Of a stretch of 64,000 nt of DNA, positions 11,888 to 22,451 are shown in pieces. The notes under the pieces are model-generated. The model was not told the DNA's origin, made no database searches, and saw only the letters and a list, made by a program, of their open reading frames with translations. The DNA is from Epiperipatus broadwayi (Eukaryota > Onychophora > Udeonychophora > Euonychophora > Peripatidae). The stretch covers positions 14,894,364 through 14,958,363 of the forward strand of contig JAQFVV010000012.1 in the NCBI GenBank assembly GCA_028023455.1, read 5' to 3'. Each line of letters begins with the position of its first letter. The stretch's first letter is position 1. A program made the translations under genes and the position numbers.

Positions 11888-12301
11888 TGTTATATTTTGG
11901 TAAAAATAATGCTGGAGTAACTGTAATTTCGTTTAAGTTATAAACTAGGATTTGTGAGTCCTGTAATTTCATATAAGTTATAAAGCTAGGATTTGTGACT
12001 CCAGAAAAAAAAAAACAACTTAAATATAGAAAGATATTGTAAGTTAATAGCAATGAAAAAAGATTGCAGGAAAGATAAAATATAATGTTAATAATAATGC
12101 AGTAAAGGTCTGATAGTTTAAGGAGAGCAAAAGATAGTATTGTTTAATTAGAGCAGAAAGCTATTTTAAAACTAATTAAACAAAAGAGGAAAGGTTAGTA
12201 TAATTAATATCTCAAAGACTAATGGCGATTGAAAGGAATCAATGTGCATATACACAATTAAAAGCTTAATGATAATTTGGTAAAAGATTTATTGCTGGAG
12301 G
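11888..12301 (+). repeat. Truncated 3' LTR of gypsy-1
   Basis: Matches the first 360 bp of the 5' LTR, then stops at TTGCTGGAGG, leaving about 710 bp absent. It carries an internal tandem duplication of about 50 bp (the block GTTATAAA-CTAGGATTTGTGA occurs twice near 11937-12000), which the 5' LTR lacks. Confidence 0.8.
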
Positions 12302-13744
12302 ATTCTAAATGACTTAAATAATTTCCATTTACTTTTACTTCCTTAGCTTTTCTATTCCTTTACTTGTAAAATTATCTTTTTGCAACTGTTAATAATCTCT
12401 GTCTTAAGATTCATAAATAGAAACATGAGATAATGTTCAAAGTAATATGCTGATTCTAAAGACATGTATTTCAACATCTTGTGTTTATTTGTATTATTTT
12501 TGTCTTGAACTATTCCATTATTATATTGGCAACATAATTACTTTCTGATTTCTCCCATCCAGTCTTAGTACATTTTAAGGATTTTGGAATATATTTTAAC
12601 AATAATAAAAGAAAACACAACATAAAAAAGATTATTGTATCAAATAAATAACCCAAAGGTTATGTATATAAAAGAAAACATTTGTTTTCTTTCTATGATT
12701 AACTTAAGAGTGAAAGAAAAATAAATTTAATCTGTAGTCTATGCTTAATCTTTAAAGGATTGATTCCTTTTCTTCTGTAAAATTTCAGAATATGTTCTAT
12801 GTAAAAAATTTATATATAAAAAATTTACATTTTTGCTATATAGTTTATAGCAGGGGTATGCAAGATGTCAACTGCAGTTTTCTGAAAGTCAAACATGTAA
12901 TTTCTTTTTTTTTTTTTGTAAAATTTGCATCTAATTTATTTTAATATAATTCTAAAACAATAATTTTCTCTTTTTTTCTTGATTTTTTTTTTTTTAAAAT
13001 TCAGAGCTAGCTTTAGAAAATAATTATTTATAGGTAATTTAAAATTGTAATTTAATAAATATTTTATGAAGCAACATGGACAAATTATAATACTAGAGGG
13101 AGCTGAGGTAAAAATTTGAGTGATTTGATTTGTTAAATACGGATCTAGCCAATTTCCTTTCTGAAATATATTAATGTATAGTAATCAGAATTGTTTTAAT
13201 TTAGCATTTAAAAATTGAACTATTTTACATTCAAATTGGTTGAATATAACAAAAAATTTAAAACAATGTTAATAACTGAAGAAAAACATATGAAAAATAG
13301 CCTGCAGTAAAACAAAGGAATTATATTTCAAACCAATCATTACGTGAAAACAGTATAATTTCTTGTGTCTTAGAAATTATGATAACTGATTATTCACTTC
13401 TGTTGTCTTTTCTTTGTCTAAAATTAAATATTTTAAATAAAAATCTAAATCTAGCAACCTTATTAGTCAATATAGTGTAAAAAGTAATCATAAAATCCAT
13501 AAATATTTATGAAAAAGAGTTGCGTTTTGCTAGCACGTTATTCACTTGTCTTGAATAGTGGTCAAGTGGTATTCACTTTTCCTTGATTATTCTTCTTGTA
13601 AAATTTAAACATTGTCAAACCAAACTTTAGGTAAATTAATATAAAAACTTAATTATGAATGCCAAAAATTATGAGAAATATATTTACATTCAAAATCTGT
13701 TATGAAAGCATAAAACTTTTTGTTTTGATTTCTGACTTTGACAG
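12302..13744. other. AT-rich spacer
   Basis: AT-rich sequence with T and A runs. At 12852 the string CAGGGGTATGCAA resembles one end of some hAT elements but no partner end was found. Nothing else recognised. Confidence 0.5.
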
Positions 13745-13878
13745 TTAGAAATGCCTGGAGAACAATAGCCGAAGTTAACAGTCAGTGCTTTGCGGCACTT
13801 TATAAGGAAAAAGAGGCAGGACTATATACACCAGACCGCAATCAGAAATCGATTTTTTGTGAAAAATACTGCCAATAG
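13745..13878 (+). other. Possible last coding exon of an unknown gene
   Basis: A GC-richer island with four CpGs. It opens after a pyrimidine-rich stretch ending in GACAG (a plausible 3' splice site at 13741-13744) and reads for 43 codons to a TAG at 13876. Residues include RNAWRTIAEVNSQCFAALY and EKEAGLYTPDRN, a composition unlike the chance frames nearby. No family recognised and no other exon was found, so it may equally be a fragment of an old element. What argues for coding: splice-like border, base composition and lack of low-complexity residues. Confidence 0.3.
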
Positions 13879-13956
13879 CAGATTTTTTTTGGAATTAAAA
13901 TTTAAATATCAATAAAGCTATGAATTTACGATAAAATAAGCATAAAATAGTGAAAA

Positions 13957-14000
13957 TGCGACTGATGATTGCTAATTCAGCATGAAATGTGCATCTTGGG
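13957..14000 (+). ncRNA. Hammerhead-like ribozyme core, family B
   Basis: CTGATGA (13962-13968), a stem II of TGCT/AGCA, GAAA (13984-13987), stem III AUG/CAU with a UG loop, then AUC as the cleavage triplet (13993-13995). Stem I is no longer complementary here, so it is probably inactive. Confidence 0.5.
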
Positions 14001-14301
14001 GATCAGACATTTTTTTCATATGATTATGATTACATCCCTTCATGAGGTATTAAAAGTGGATAGAAACCAATCACAATTGTGCATAGAATGGTGTAATGAA
14101 AATTACACTGCAGAAATATTAATTCATTTTTGGATAATCTCTAGTCTAATAAATGGCCAATAAAATTATTAATATATTTTCATTAAATGGTTTGTATTAA
14201 AATTGTGAGAGCAGCAAATATGACATTTATCAATTAAACTGTAGTAATCTGCTATCTATATATACTGAAGAATAATAAAGATATGTGTAAGAGATTGTAT
14301 C

Positions 14302-14350
14302 TGGGTCAACTGATGAGTGTTAGTTCAGCACAAAAGGTGCCTCTTGGGAA
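14302..14350 (+). ncRNA. Hammerhead-like ribozyme core, family B, mutated
   Basis: CTGATGA at 14310-14316 followed by stem II GUGUU/AGCAC with a canonical G-C closing pair. The GAAA box reads AAAA (14332-14335), which should abolish activity. Confidence 0.45.
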
Positions 14351-14725
14351 TTATTCATCTTTTTCACATATCTTTGATCATGTTTATAATTACATCCCTC
14401 CACAAGGTGTTAAATGTGAATAGAAACCAGTCTCACCTTACATAGCATTGTAGTGAAAATTACATTTTGACATATCAATTAAACTAGTTATTTGTTATCT
14501 AGTATACTGAATAAAGATATGTGTAAGAGATTATGATCTGAACCAATTGATCACATATGTTTATAATTACATCTCTCCACAAGGTGTTAAAAGTGGAAAG
14601 AAACCAGCCCCTACTTTGGATAGAACGGTGTAGTGAAGATTACACTATAGAAATATTATCCATTATTGGGCAATCTCCAATGTAATGAATGATTAATAAA
14701 AATTATTAATATGTTTCAGCAATGA

Positions 14726-16990
14726 ATATTATTGATGAAATAATATATATTTTTCCATAGATGGTTAATGAAGCCATGCTATATATACTCTTAAAGATGT
14801 GTGAGTTGTTCTTACATGATATTTTTTGATTAAGGATCTAGCATTTTGCTCATATATATATATGGTTATATTTGATAAATGGTGATTGTTCACATGAGCA
14901 TATACATTTTGGAGTGATTTTATTATTTAATTCTATCTATAAGGGTTTGCAACTCCAATATCTTTTGTGTAATGCAATATGAGTAATATCATTAAGATGA
15001 TGATCTGAAATAATTCAGAAAATTAAAAATTATGAACCAAAAATTATGCCAACAAAGAGAAAATGTGTAAACTAATGACCATACATACATACACACATAA
15101 ACATAAGTTAAAATACCAATAATATATGTAATGTAATTACATCATTATCAGAATTACATAATAGCCTACAATAAGAGTGTTAGAATGAATAAACATAGTA
15201 TTTAAACCTGAAAATCAATTAATTAGAGAGAGACCATGTGATGATTATAGAGTGAAGGGGAGAAAAGGTTGAGAAGAAGTCTTCAAAAGTAATAGTTTAA
15301 TTTATCTTTTATTGGTAGTTTATTTTTAGTGCTAAAGGAGAATATACTGGACATAGTGTCATTCAGTACAACAAAGAAACGCAAGTTCAAACCTGGTGAT
15401 TTCTGACTGAACTTAAGCTAAATAACAAATTTCATAGCATCTTCTTGCCAGCATCTAAGAAAATATTTTTCTGACAAATAAAATATCATTGATTAGATTT
15501 TCTAAAACATAATCGGCACTTCAATCAGTTTTATAATTACAATTCTCAAGAACATTGTAAAATCTTAATTATAACTAAAGTTAATATCTTATCAATAAAA
15601 TTATTAATAATCTGTCAAATTTTACTACATAACACAATCATTTATAAAATATTTCTAAGATTATGATGAAAATCAAGATAAAAATGAATAATATTGTTTC
15701 AGAGATATGTTATTATTACAATGAAAATGTCTGCTACTATTTATTGAATTTTTAAGTTTAACAAAATATTTGTTTTTGTTTAAAAACAATGCAGATTGAA
15801 CACATATAGCAGTTCTACATATATTTTAAGTACAATTTATACATAATCTACGCAAGCCTGTATAAAGTTAGTAATTTTAAATAATTAGCTGGTTTAACTT
15901 AGACAAAGTCAGACATTTTCATTCAAATAAAATAATGTTCATTAGATTGCTCAGATTAAGGCTTCCCAAAGTGAATGATAATGCCCCTAGGGGGTTCTGG
16001 AATGATACAGAGGGCCAACAATAATGTCTGCTACAATTGCATAGTTTTGATAAAAAAATAAGGAAACATCAACATTAAAAAAAGTAGAAAAATTTTGAAA
16101 AACCATTAGTACAGGCTTTATCTGCTGTAAAACATAGTTACATTATTTTCAATCAGCGATCATGTGTTAAGCATTATTGGCAAGTCCAGTATCCATTAGC
16201 AAGAGTATATGTAAGTAATGACTTGGTTGCAATATTACAGTATAAATAGGTGATATGTAAAAATTCTAATTTAGATTGTTTATAGATTGAGTGACAAGCA
16301 GTTAATACTAACAGATGTGCAATAATTTGTGTAAAAATTTTAATTCATATTTAATACTTTTGATCTCTATGGATTATGAATCACATACATAGCTAACAGT
16401 ACTATTGTTTCATTTAAACAGCAATTTACATCTATTTTTATATATACTTTTCTGCATACCTACTATAAATTTCTGTTGCTTACTAATAATAAAATCACAG
16501 CAGGCATATGGTCATACTTATTAATGAAAACAAAACATAAAATTGTAAAAAAAAACTGTTTACTAGTAATATTTATTTCTATCTATTGAACATCACTGTT
16601 GATTAACAAATAAGATTTGTTAATAAGGAAATTACTTAAATAGGGACAAATTAAACTAAAACTATTAAGCGATTTCTAATTGCATAATTGATGAATTTTT
16701 TTAAAATTAACTACTTCTTGATAAATTCAGCCTGATATTTGACAAAATATATACATCTATTGCTGAGCAAAGAACAATATCCAATTCATTAGTTTTATTA
16801 ATAGTTTAGCACATTCTTTTATAAAATTTGATGCTCACTAATATTTTAACCATTATAATCCAATGTGTACCTTGTCATCTCCTTTCTAGGGTATTATAAT
16901 TTTGTTTCCAATGAAAATGCACTATGGAGAATCTGTGATTATTTATTTGCTATAACTCAGGCCATTGCTGGTTAACTCTGTGATTATTAG
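14726..16990. other. AT-rich spacer
   Basis: Mostly unremarkable AT-rich DNA. Around 15955-16140 a short piece with CCCCTAGGGGG and TTCTGG resembles remnants of non-autonomous hAT-like elements, but I found no paired ends. No coding exon recognised. Confidence 0.45.
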
Positions 16991-18937
16991 TAGATTTTGA
17001 ACATGATTCAGATTTGAATGAAACTAATATGAAAATAACCGATACGCTTTTAAAAATTGCAACAAAGATAGCTGGTAGAAAAAAGCAGCAAATGACCAAA
17101 AAAATTTCTACTCACATTAGAGAATTTATGAAGAAAATAAAGAATATGAAGATATACAAAAATGATGCATTAAAAAGGATTGAATATCTTGAATTTTGTA
17201 AAATGGTGTGGAAAAGAGTTGAAAATGATATAAGAAAATATAACTGTGAACTAGCAAGGAAAGCTGTAGAAGAAAATAAAGGTCTCAAGAATGTAAAACA
17301 ACATTTTGATATTGATAGGAAATTTATATCTGCAATAAGAAAAAAAGATGGAATTATTACTAAAAAGAGAGATGACATCATGAAATGGGTAAAAGACTTT
17401 TATCAAGAATTATATAGTGATAAAGAACAAGTACCTCCTATATCTATTACATCTTCCGAATTGCCCAGAATTTTAAATAAAGAAGTGAGAAATGCAATTA
17501 AATGTATGAAGAAAGGAAAGGCTCCAGGTAATGATGGTATATTAAAAGCAGGTGAAAAAATAGATATTTTTTTTAGCAAAGTTATATACCAAATGTCTAA
17601 ATGATAAAGATGTACCAGATGATTGGAAGAATGCAGTAATAATATTAATATTTAAAAAAGGTGATAAAGAAGATATTAGAAATTACAGACCTATCAGCCT
17701 TTTTTCAATTTTATATAAAATTTTTACCAAGATAATTACAACTCGTCTACAGAGAACATTGGATTTCCACTAACCAAGAGAACAAGCTGGATTTAAAAGT
17801 GGTTTTAGTACAGTAGACCATATCCAGATATTGGGAGAAGTTATAGAAAGGACAAATGAATATGAGTTGCCTTTATGCTTTGGATTTGTAGATTATGAAA
17901 AAGCATTTGATTCTATAAACATTTCTTTAGTGATTAAAGCATTGGATCATCAAGGTATAGATCCAGAATATTGTCATATTTTAAAGAATATTTATAAAAA
18001 TGCAACAGCAACAATTAGATTACATAATGATATTGGAAAAGTCAACATTGAGAAGGGTGTAAGACAAGGTGACTCCATATCTCCAAAACTTTTTACAGCA
18101 GTGCTGCAAGAAGTATTTTGTGGATTAAAATGAGAAACTAAAGGAGTGAAAGTAAATGGAGATTACTTAAGTCATTTTGATTTTGCAGATGATGTATCTT
18201 GTTTTTGCAAATAATGCTTCAAAACTGTAGGAAATTTTGCAAGAGTTATCAGATGAAAGTAGGATTAAAGATAAATGTTAAAAAGACTAAAGAAATGTTT
18301 AATCGATTTGCTCAAAACATGAAAATAAAGATTGATTAGATGAATTAGAAGAAGTTAATAGTTATAAATACCTTGGTCAGATTATTAATACAGATGGAAA
18401 CATAATGGATGAAATTAATCATAGAATTAAACTTGGTTGGAATGCTTTTGGTAGAAATAACTTGATACTAAAAGGAAATATGCCTATGAGTTTGAAAAGG
18501 AAGGTTTTTAACAAATGTGTTTTGCCAGTTCTTACTTATGGATCTGATACTTGGATACTTAATAGAAGAGCAATACAGAGACTTCAAACCACTCAAAGAA
18601 GTATGGCGAGATGCATGCTGAGAGTAACAAGAAGAGATCGAAAACGCAACGTATGGGTAAGAGAACAAACAGGTGTTACTAACCTCATTGAAAAAATTAA
18701 AAGATTGGAGATGAGCTGGACATATTGCTAGAAGAAATGATAATAGATGGACAATTGAAGTCTTAAACTGGATTCCAAAAGATTGTAAAAAAACGAGAAA
18801 GAGACCACATGTGAGATGGATGAATGAGATGACAAAGTGTGCAGGGATGATGTGGAGAAAAGAAGCTAAAGATCGGAGAAGATGGATTGTACTTGGAGAG
18901 ACTTTCATCCTGCAATGGATTGATAATGGTTGATGAT
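16991..18937 (+). mobile_element. RTE-like LINE copy 2, 5'-truncated
   Basis: Homology to copy 1 starts abruptly at TAGATTTTGAACATG (about 16991), inside the linker upstream of the RT, so the endonuclease domain is absent. It ends TGATAATGGTTGATGAT at about 18937. 5' truncation with an intact 3' end is the normal outcome of incomplete target-primed reverse transcription. Confidence 0.88.
17014..18935 (+). pseudogene. Reverse transcriptase of RTE-like LINE copy 2
   Basis: Frames 17014-17604 (196 codons), 17831-18133 and 18405-18731 cover most of the domain. Blocks in order: KAPGNDGI (about 17520), NYRPISLFS-type block near 17685, FVDYEKAFDS at 17884-17913, RQGDSISPKLF at 18061-18093, DFADD at about 18180-18191, then the tail KRKVFNKCVLPVLTYGSDTW and the WI-rich end. 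All catalytic motifs are therefore readable, unlike copy 1, but at least four frame breaks and stops separate them. Confidence 0.88.
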
Positions 18938-19691
18938 AAAGAATATTCAATGATTCCAAAAATAATAGCCAAAGCTCTTTATCTGGCTGACCAAAACATT
19001 CTGGATGCACAAGCCATTGGTTTTTCTTCCATAATGTATATTTTCTGATGTCAGAAGTTAAGAAAACCTTTTTCCTGAATTCTTCCCAGATCCATTTCTT
19101 ATTTTTTTCCTAACAGCTTATATAAAGCATGTGTGATGTGCACTTTTCTCTTCAAGAACCTCTTGGTAGTTCATTAAACTTAGGAGTGCATATAGCTTCT
19201 TTGTATTTTTTTATGTATTTGTTATTACTGGATCTTATTTTGACTGGTGCCCTTCCTTAACAAGAAATAATATCTCTTAGAAACTTTAATTCAAGAATGC
19301 TCCTGATGCATTTGACTGCATTTAATCTGTCCATGAATTTTACTAGTTGGCATCATATTCTCCATGTTTCTAAGCAATGTATTATTTTTCTAGGAAAATA
19401 TTTGGCGAAACAGCAATCTCAAATAACAATCAGTTTCATTAAAAAAACCTTACATGAATATTTTAAATAAACCTACTCATGTTTAAAATCACCGCTGCTT
19501 TCTAATAAACAGCAAGATGGCCAAAATAATGGGAAAGCCCATTCTAACAAACTTGAATTGTAAACCAAAATCTTATAAGATCCATATAAATAACATAAAG
19601 GGCTTGAGAGATAATGACTCAAATTTCAAGGTCTCAATCTCTACTAACATCATGTCAATTTTAACGGAGCTACATTCCAGATCAGCAGGGG
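18938..19691. other. Spacer between LINE copies
   Basis: Moderately AT-rich sequence between two LINE ends. No gene, terminal repeat or RNA seen. Confidence 0.5.
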
Positions 19692-20096
19692 CATCATCAT
19701 CATCATCAACCATTATCAATCCTCTGCAGGATGAAGGTCTCTCCAACTTCAATCCATCTTTTCCTATCTTTGGCTTCTCTTCTCCACATCACCCCTGCAC
19801 ACTTTCTTATTTCATCCATCCATCTCACATGTGGTCTCTTTCAGGGTCTTTTACAATCTCTTGGAATCCAGTTTAAAATTTCAATTGTCCATCTATTATC
19901 ATCTCTTCTAGAAATATGTCCAGCCCAACTCCACTTCAGTCTTTTAATTTTTTCAATGAGGTCAGTAATACCTGTTTGTTCTCTTACCCATACATAGCAT
20001 TTTAGATCTCTTCTTGTTACTCCCAACTTGAATCTTTCCATACTTCTTTGAGTGGTCTGAAGTCTCTGTATTGCTCTTCTATTAAGTGTCCAAGTC
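19692..20096 (-). mobile_element. RTE-like LINE copy 3, 3' fragment
   Basis: About 400 bp of the C-terminal tail and 3' end on the minus strand. It ends in (TGA)n, seen on the plus strand as CATCATCATCATCATCA from 19692. Homology to copy 1 stops after CCAAGTC at 20096, which is the 5' truncation point. Frame 20149-19841 contains SWAGHISRRDDNRW. No clear target duplication. Confidence 0.85.
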
Positions 20097-21211
20097 AATG
20101 CACAAAAAATACTTGGGCTATCCTTAAAAAAAAAAAAGCCATTTATCAACTACAATCTAGCAATAAAATGATTAGATTATCAACATAAACAAATTCAACT
20201 CTTGCAAGAAACAAGAGTAAAGATTACAATGTCTAAAAAATATGTTTGCCTTTTTTATGTGTCTTCAAGTAAGCCCAACAATTTATTGGGATGTGACTCT
20301 TAAGCTATATAATGTTTAAAATAAACCAAATCATAAAATATAACAAAATTTAAAAAGAGACTACCTCAATGTCTCTATTTACAAACTATTTCAGACTGCT
20401 AGTCTACAAACAAATGAACAAAATTATAAAAAGTAAATCAATTAATCTATCAGTAAAATATTTAGAAACAAAAAAACAGATAAAATCTCTGGTCTGGATG
20501 GTCATTAGTTATTCCAAAAGTAAAATCCCAAATATTAATTAGACATTCACTAGTGGCATAAACTGAAGCTTTTAATTGAAAATGGTTATACTGCCTAGTG
20601 ACCATGAGTAATGATTCCTTCTGGAAGGCAATATCATGTGCTAAAATATTTGCATAGTGATCACCCAGAAATCAGGGAAATGAAAAAACAGAGTGCATCC
20701 ATGTCTGGTAGCCTATCTTAAATACTAACATGAAGTCAAAGGCCCAATGATGTTGGTACTGTAAAATAAATCAAAGTATGTTAACAAAGATAAAATTAGT
20801 TTCAAGCACGACCAGTATGGTGGCAAACCAAAAATGAAAATGGTAAAATGCAGACAGATATTGATGTACTGTATTATGTTATGTGTAGTCACTAAATGTC
20901 CAAATCTTAGATAGACATCATCACAGGCAAGATTGTAAAGTAACATACAGTAATGAAGAATTCATCAGATCAGATGTTGATGAGCAAAACAGAATGCCAA
21001 TTGTGAAACCTGCAGAATTCAGACCAGACAATAAAACCTGATCAGAAAATGAGGCAAGAATATAATCTAAAACATCCATCAGTTTATATTACAGATTTTA
21101 AAATAGAAAATCATATAGTATTAGAATACTAGTCAAATAAATCTTTAATGATTATGGTTTCATCTATTAATAAATAGACTTTTTCAATTTGAAATTCAAA
21201 AAGATACAAAC
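20097..21211. other. Spacer with a gypsy integrase zinc-domain relic
   Basis: Mostly AT-rich. Around 20580-20710 (plus) the degenerate reading VMIPSGRQYHVLKYLHSDHP followed by EIREMK resembles the H2C2 domain that begins Ty3/gypsy integrases (compare LLHNRHPGVTRAKVLA in gypsy-1). The downstream catalytic core is not recognisable. The rest holds nothing I can name. Confidence 0.35.
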
Positions 21212-21219
21212 AACACAGG
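21212..21219. repeat. Left 8-bp target duplication of the hAT element
   Basis: AACACAGG directly left of the terminal CAGTGATGATATCC, repeated exactly at 24809-24816. Eight-bp duplications are the mark of hAT transposition. Confidence 0.9.
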
Positions 21220-21233
21220 CAGTGATGATATCC
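21220..21233 (+). repeat. Left terminal inverted repeat of the hAT element
   Basis: CAGTGATGATATCC; perfect inverted match to 24795-24808. Starts with CAG as in many hAT ends. Confidence 0.9.
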
Positions 21234-22026
21234 AACTGGTTCGCTCTGGTTCGCGCGAACGGGTTCTTAAAATAAAAAAAAATTAGCGAACCGGTAGTTA
21301 AATTAGCCGAAAATAAATTTTATTATTTTTATCCTAAAAAAAAGTTGAATTAACAAATTACTTAATTGTTTCCAACAATAATCTAGAACATTATTTGTAT
21401 TTTTTTTTTTTTTTGTTATATCTAATGTAGCAATGATTCTTTTTGAACTTATTAGGTTCAAAATGATTTCACCAGAATAATTCGACTATATAACACTCCA
21501 TTTGGAACGTGTGATATGTGCGAAAAAATTTGAGTGATTAAGAATTATTTTGCAAGTAATAATTCACAACAGTTTTGTTTTAAGTAATTAAATCCATTAT
21601 TTATCGCATTCAAATTAGTTTCTTTAAAAGTATACAAATAAAAAGTGTTATTTTATTACTGATAAATGAATCCATATTTAATTTTTACACCAGGTAAGAA
21701 AGAAATTAATTAACTATTAGTTTACTTACATTTAACAGAGGTGTTATTAAAATTAAAAATTAGAAATAAATTCGGAACAAATGTATTTATGTATTTGATG
21801 AAATTTACTCTTGCTGAAATTATTTTACTTTAAAGATAAAATAACTTCATTCAAAAGAACATATCATTGCGAAAATAAATAGTAACATAAAACCATTGTT
21901 CCAATGATTTTGTTATGCCGACGTTGTTTTCAAAATTTATTTAACTTTTATTTTTTATTTAAATATTTTATTTCTTCACTTACATATTTATCATGTAGGA
22001 TTTGTTTTTTTTTTTTAAGTGTCATA

Positions 22027-22109
22027 GCATCGGCCGGGACGCGAACCCGCAACCCGGGCAACTGCCTGCAAGTGCAAGGCAGTCGTGCTGACCTCACGAC
22101 CACCAATGC
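22027..22109 (-). ncRNA. tRNA-like sequence (tRNA-derived retrocopy) inside the hAT element
   Basis: On the minus strand this 83-nt unit has a 7-bp acceptor stem (GCATTGG pairing with CCGATGC, one G-U), a hairpin in the D-arm position (GTCGTG/CACGAC), an anticodon-like hairpin ACTGCC/GGCAGT with an oversized loop, and a T-arm GCGGG-TTCGCGT-CCCGG with one mismatch. It is GC-rich against an AT-rich background and is followed downstream by TATGACACTT and a run of A. The oversized loop and long variable region argue against a working tRNA. A SINE or tRNA retropseudogene is more likely. Confidence 0.55.
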
Positions 22110-22451
22110 AAGACAATTGTCTTTATTTGATTAGTAAATTTAATGGATGACCATCTGTAGTAAGTTTATAGTACATTATTTTCATTTAGTTTGCTATATC
22201 TGGTATAACAGTGTGTCTTTTTTTATCAATGAGTTCAACATATTTTTTCTAGAATAATTTGGCAAGAAAATAGCTCATCAAATGGCATGACTCGTTTTCA
22301 AATATTTTTTCCCTTTTTTTTATTTTAATTTTACTATTTTATTTAAGTTTTATGATTTGTTACCAGTCATTTGTATTAAAAATCAATTAATTAGATTTTT
22401 TTTTGGCCAATGTAACACGAAAATATAATAAAAATAAACCCTTCACAAGAA

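Larger units (their letters stand above)
7659..12301 (+). mobile_element. Ty3/gypsy-type LTR retrotransposon (gypsy-1), decayed
   Basis: A 5' LTR (7659-8728) and a truncated 3' LTR (11888-12301) share their first 360 bp and frame gag, protease, RNase H and integrase relics in the usual gypsy order. A primer-binding-like site follows the 5' LTR and a G-rich polypurine tract precedes the 3' LTR. The RT core is missing between the protease-end motif (near 9830) and the RNase H connection (near 9905). Many stops and frameshifts are present. The 3' LTR stops abruptly at 12301, so no target duplication can be read. Confidence 0.88.
13957..14725 (+). repeat. Tandem repeat of family B (about 345-bp unit) with hammerhead-like cores
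   Basis: Three diverged units in direct orientation share the same order of blocks: hammerhead-like core, TTATAATTACATC-C-TCCACAAGG, GAAACCAG, a small hairpin GTGTAATGAAAATTACAC, then an AT-rich tail. The cores start at 13962, 14310 and about 14545 (spacing 348 and 236; the third has an internal deletion). A further fragment of the hairpin part lies near 29240. The same family recurs at 27600-28726 and 54394-54440. Confidence 0.7.

Noticed and set aside
12845-12880. hAT-like end CAGGGGTATGCAA
   Set aside because: No matching inverted end and no 8-bp duplication found nearby.
15955-16140. Non-autonomous hAT or MITE fragment
   Set aside because: The CCCCTAGGGGG core is suggestive, but no paired ends or duplication could be defined.
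18468-19010. Minus-strand 180-codon ORF as a gene
   Set aside because: It is antisense to the LINE copy 2 tail, and similar frames appear opposite the tails of copies 1 and 3.
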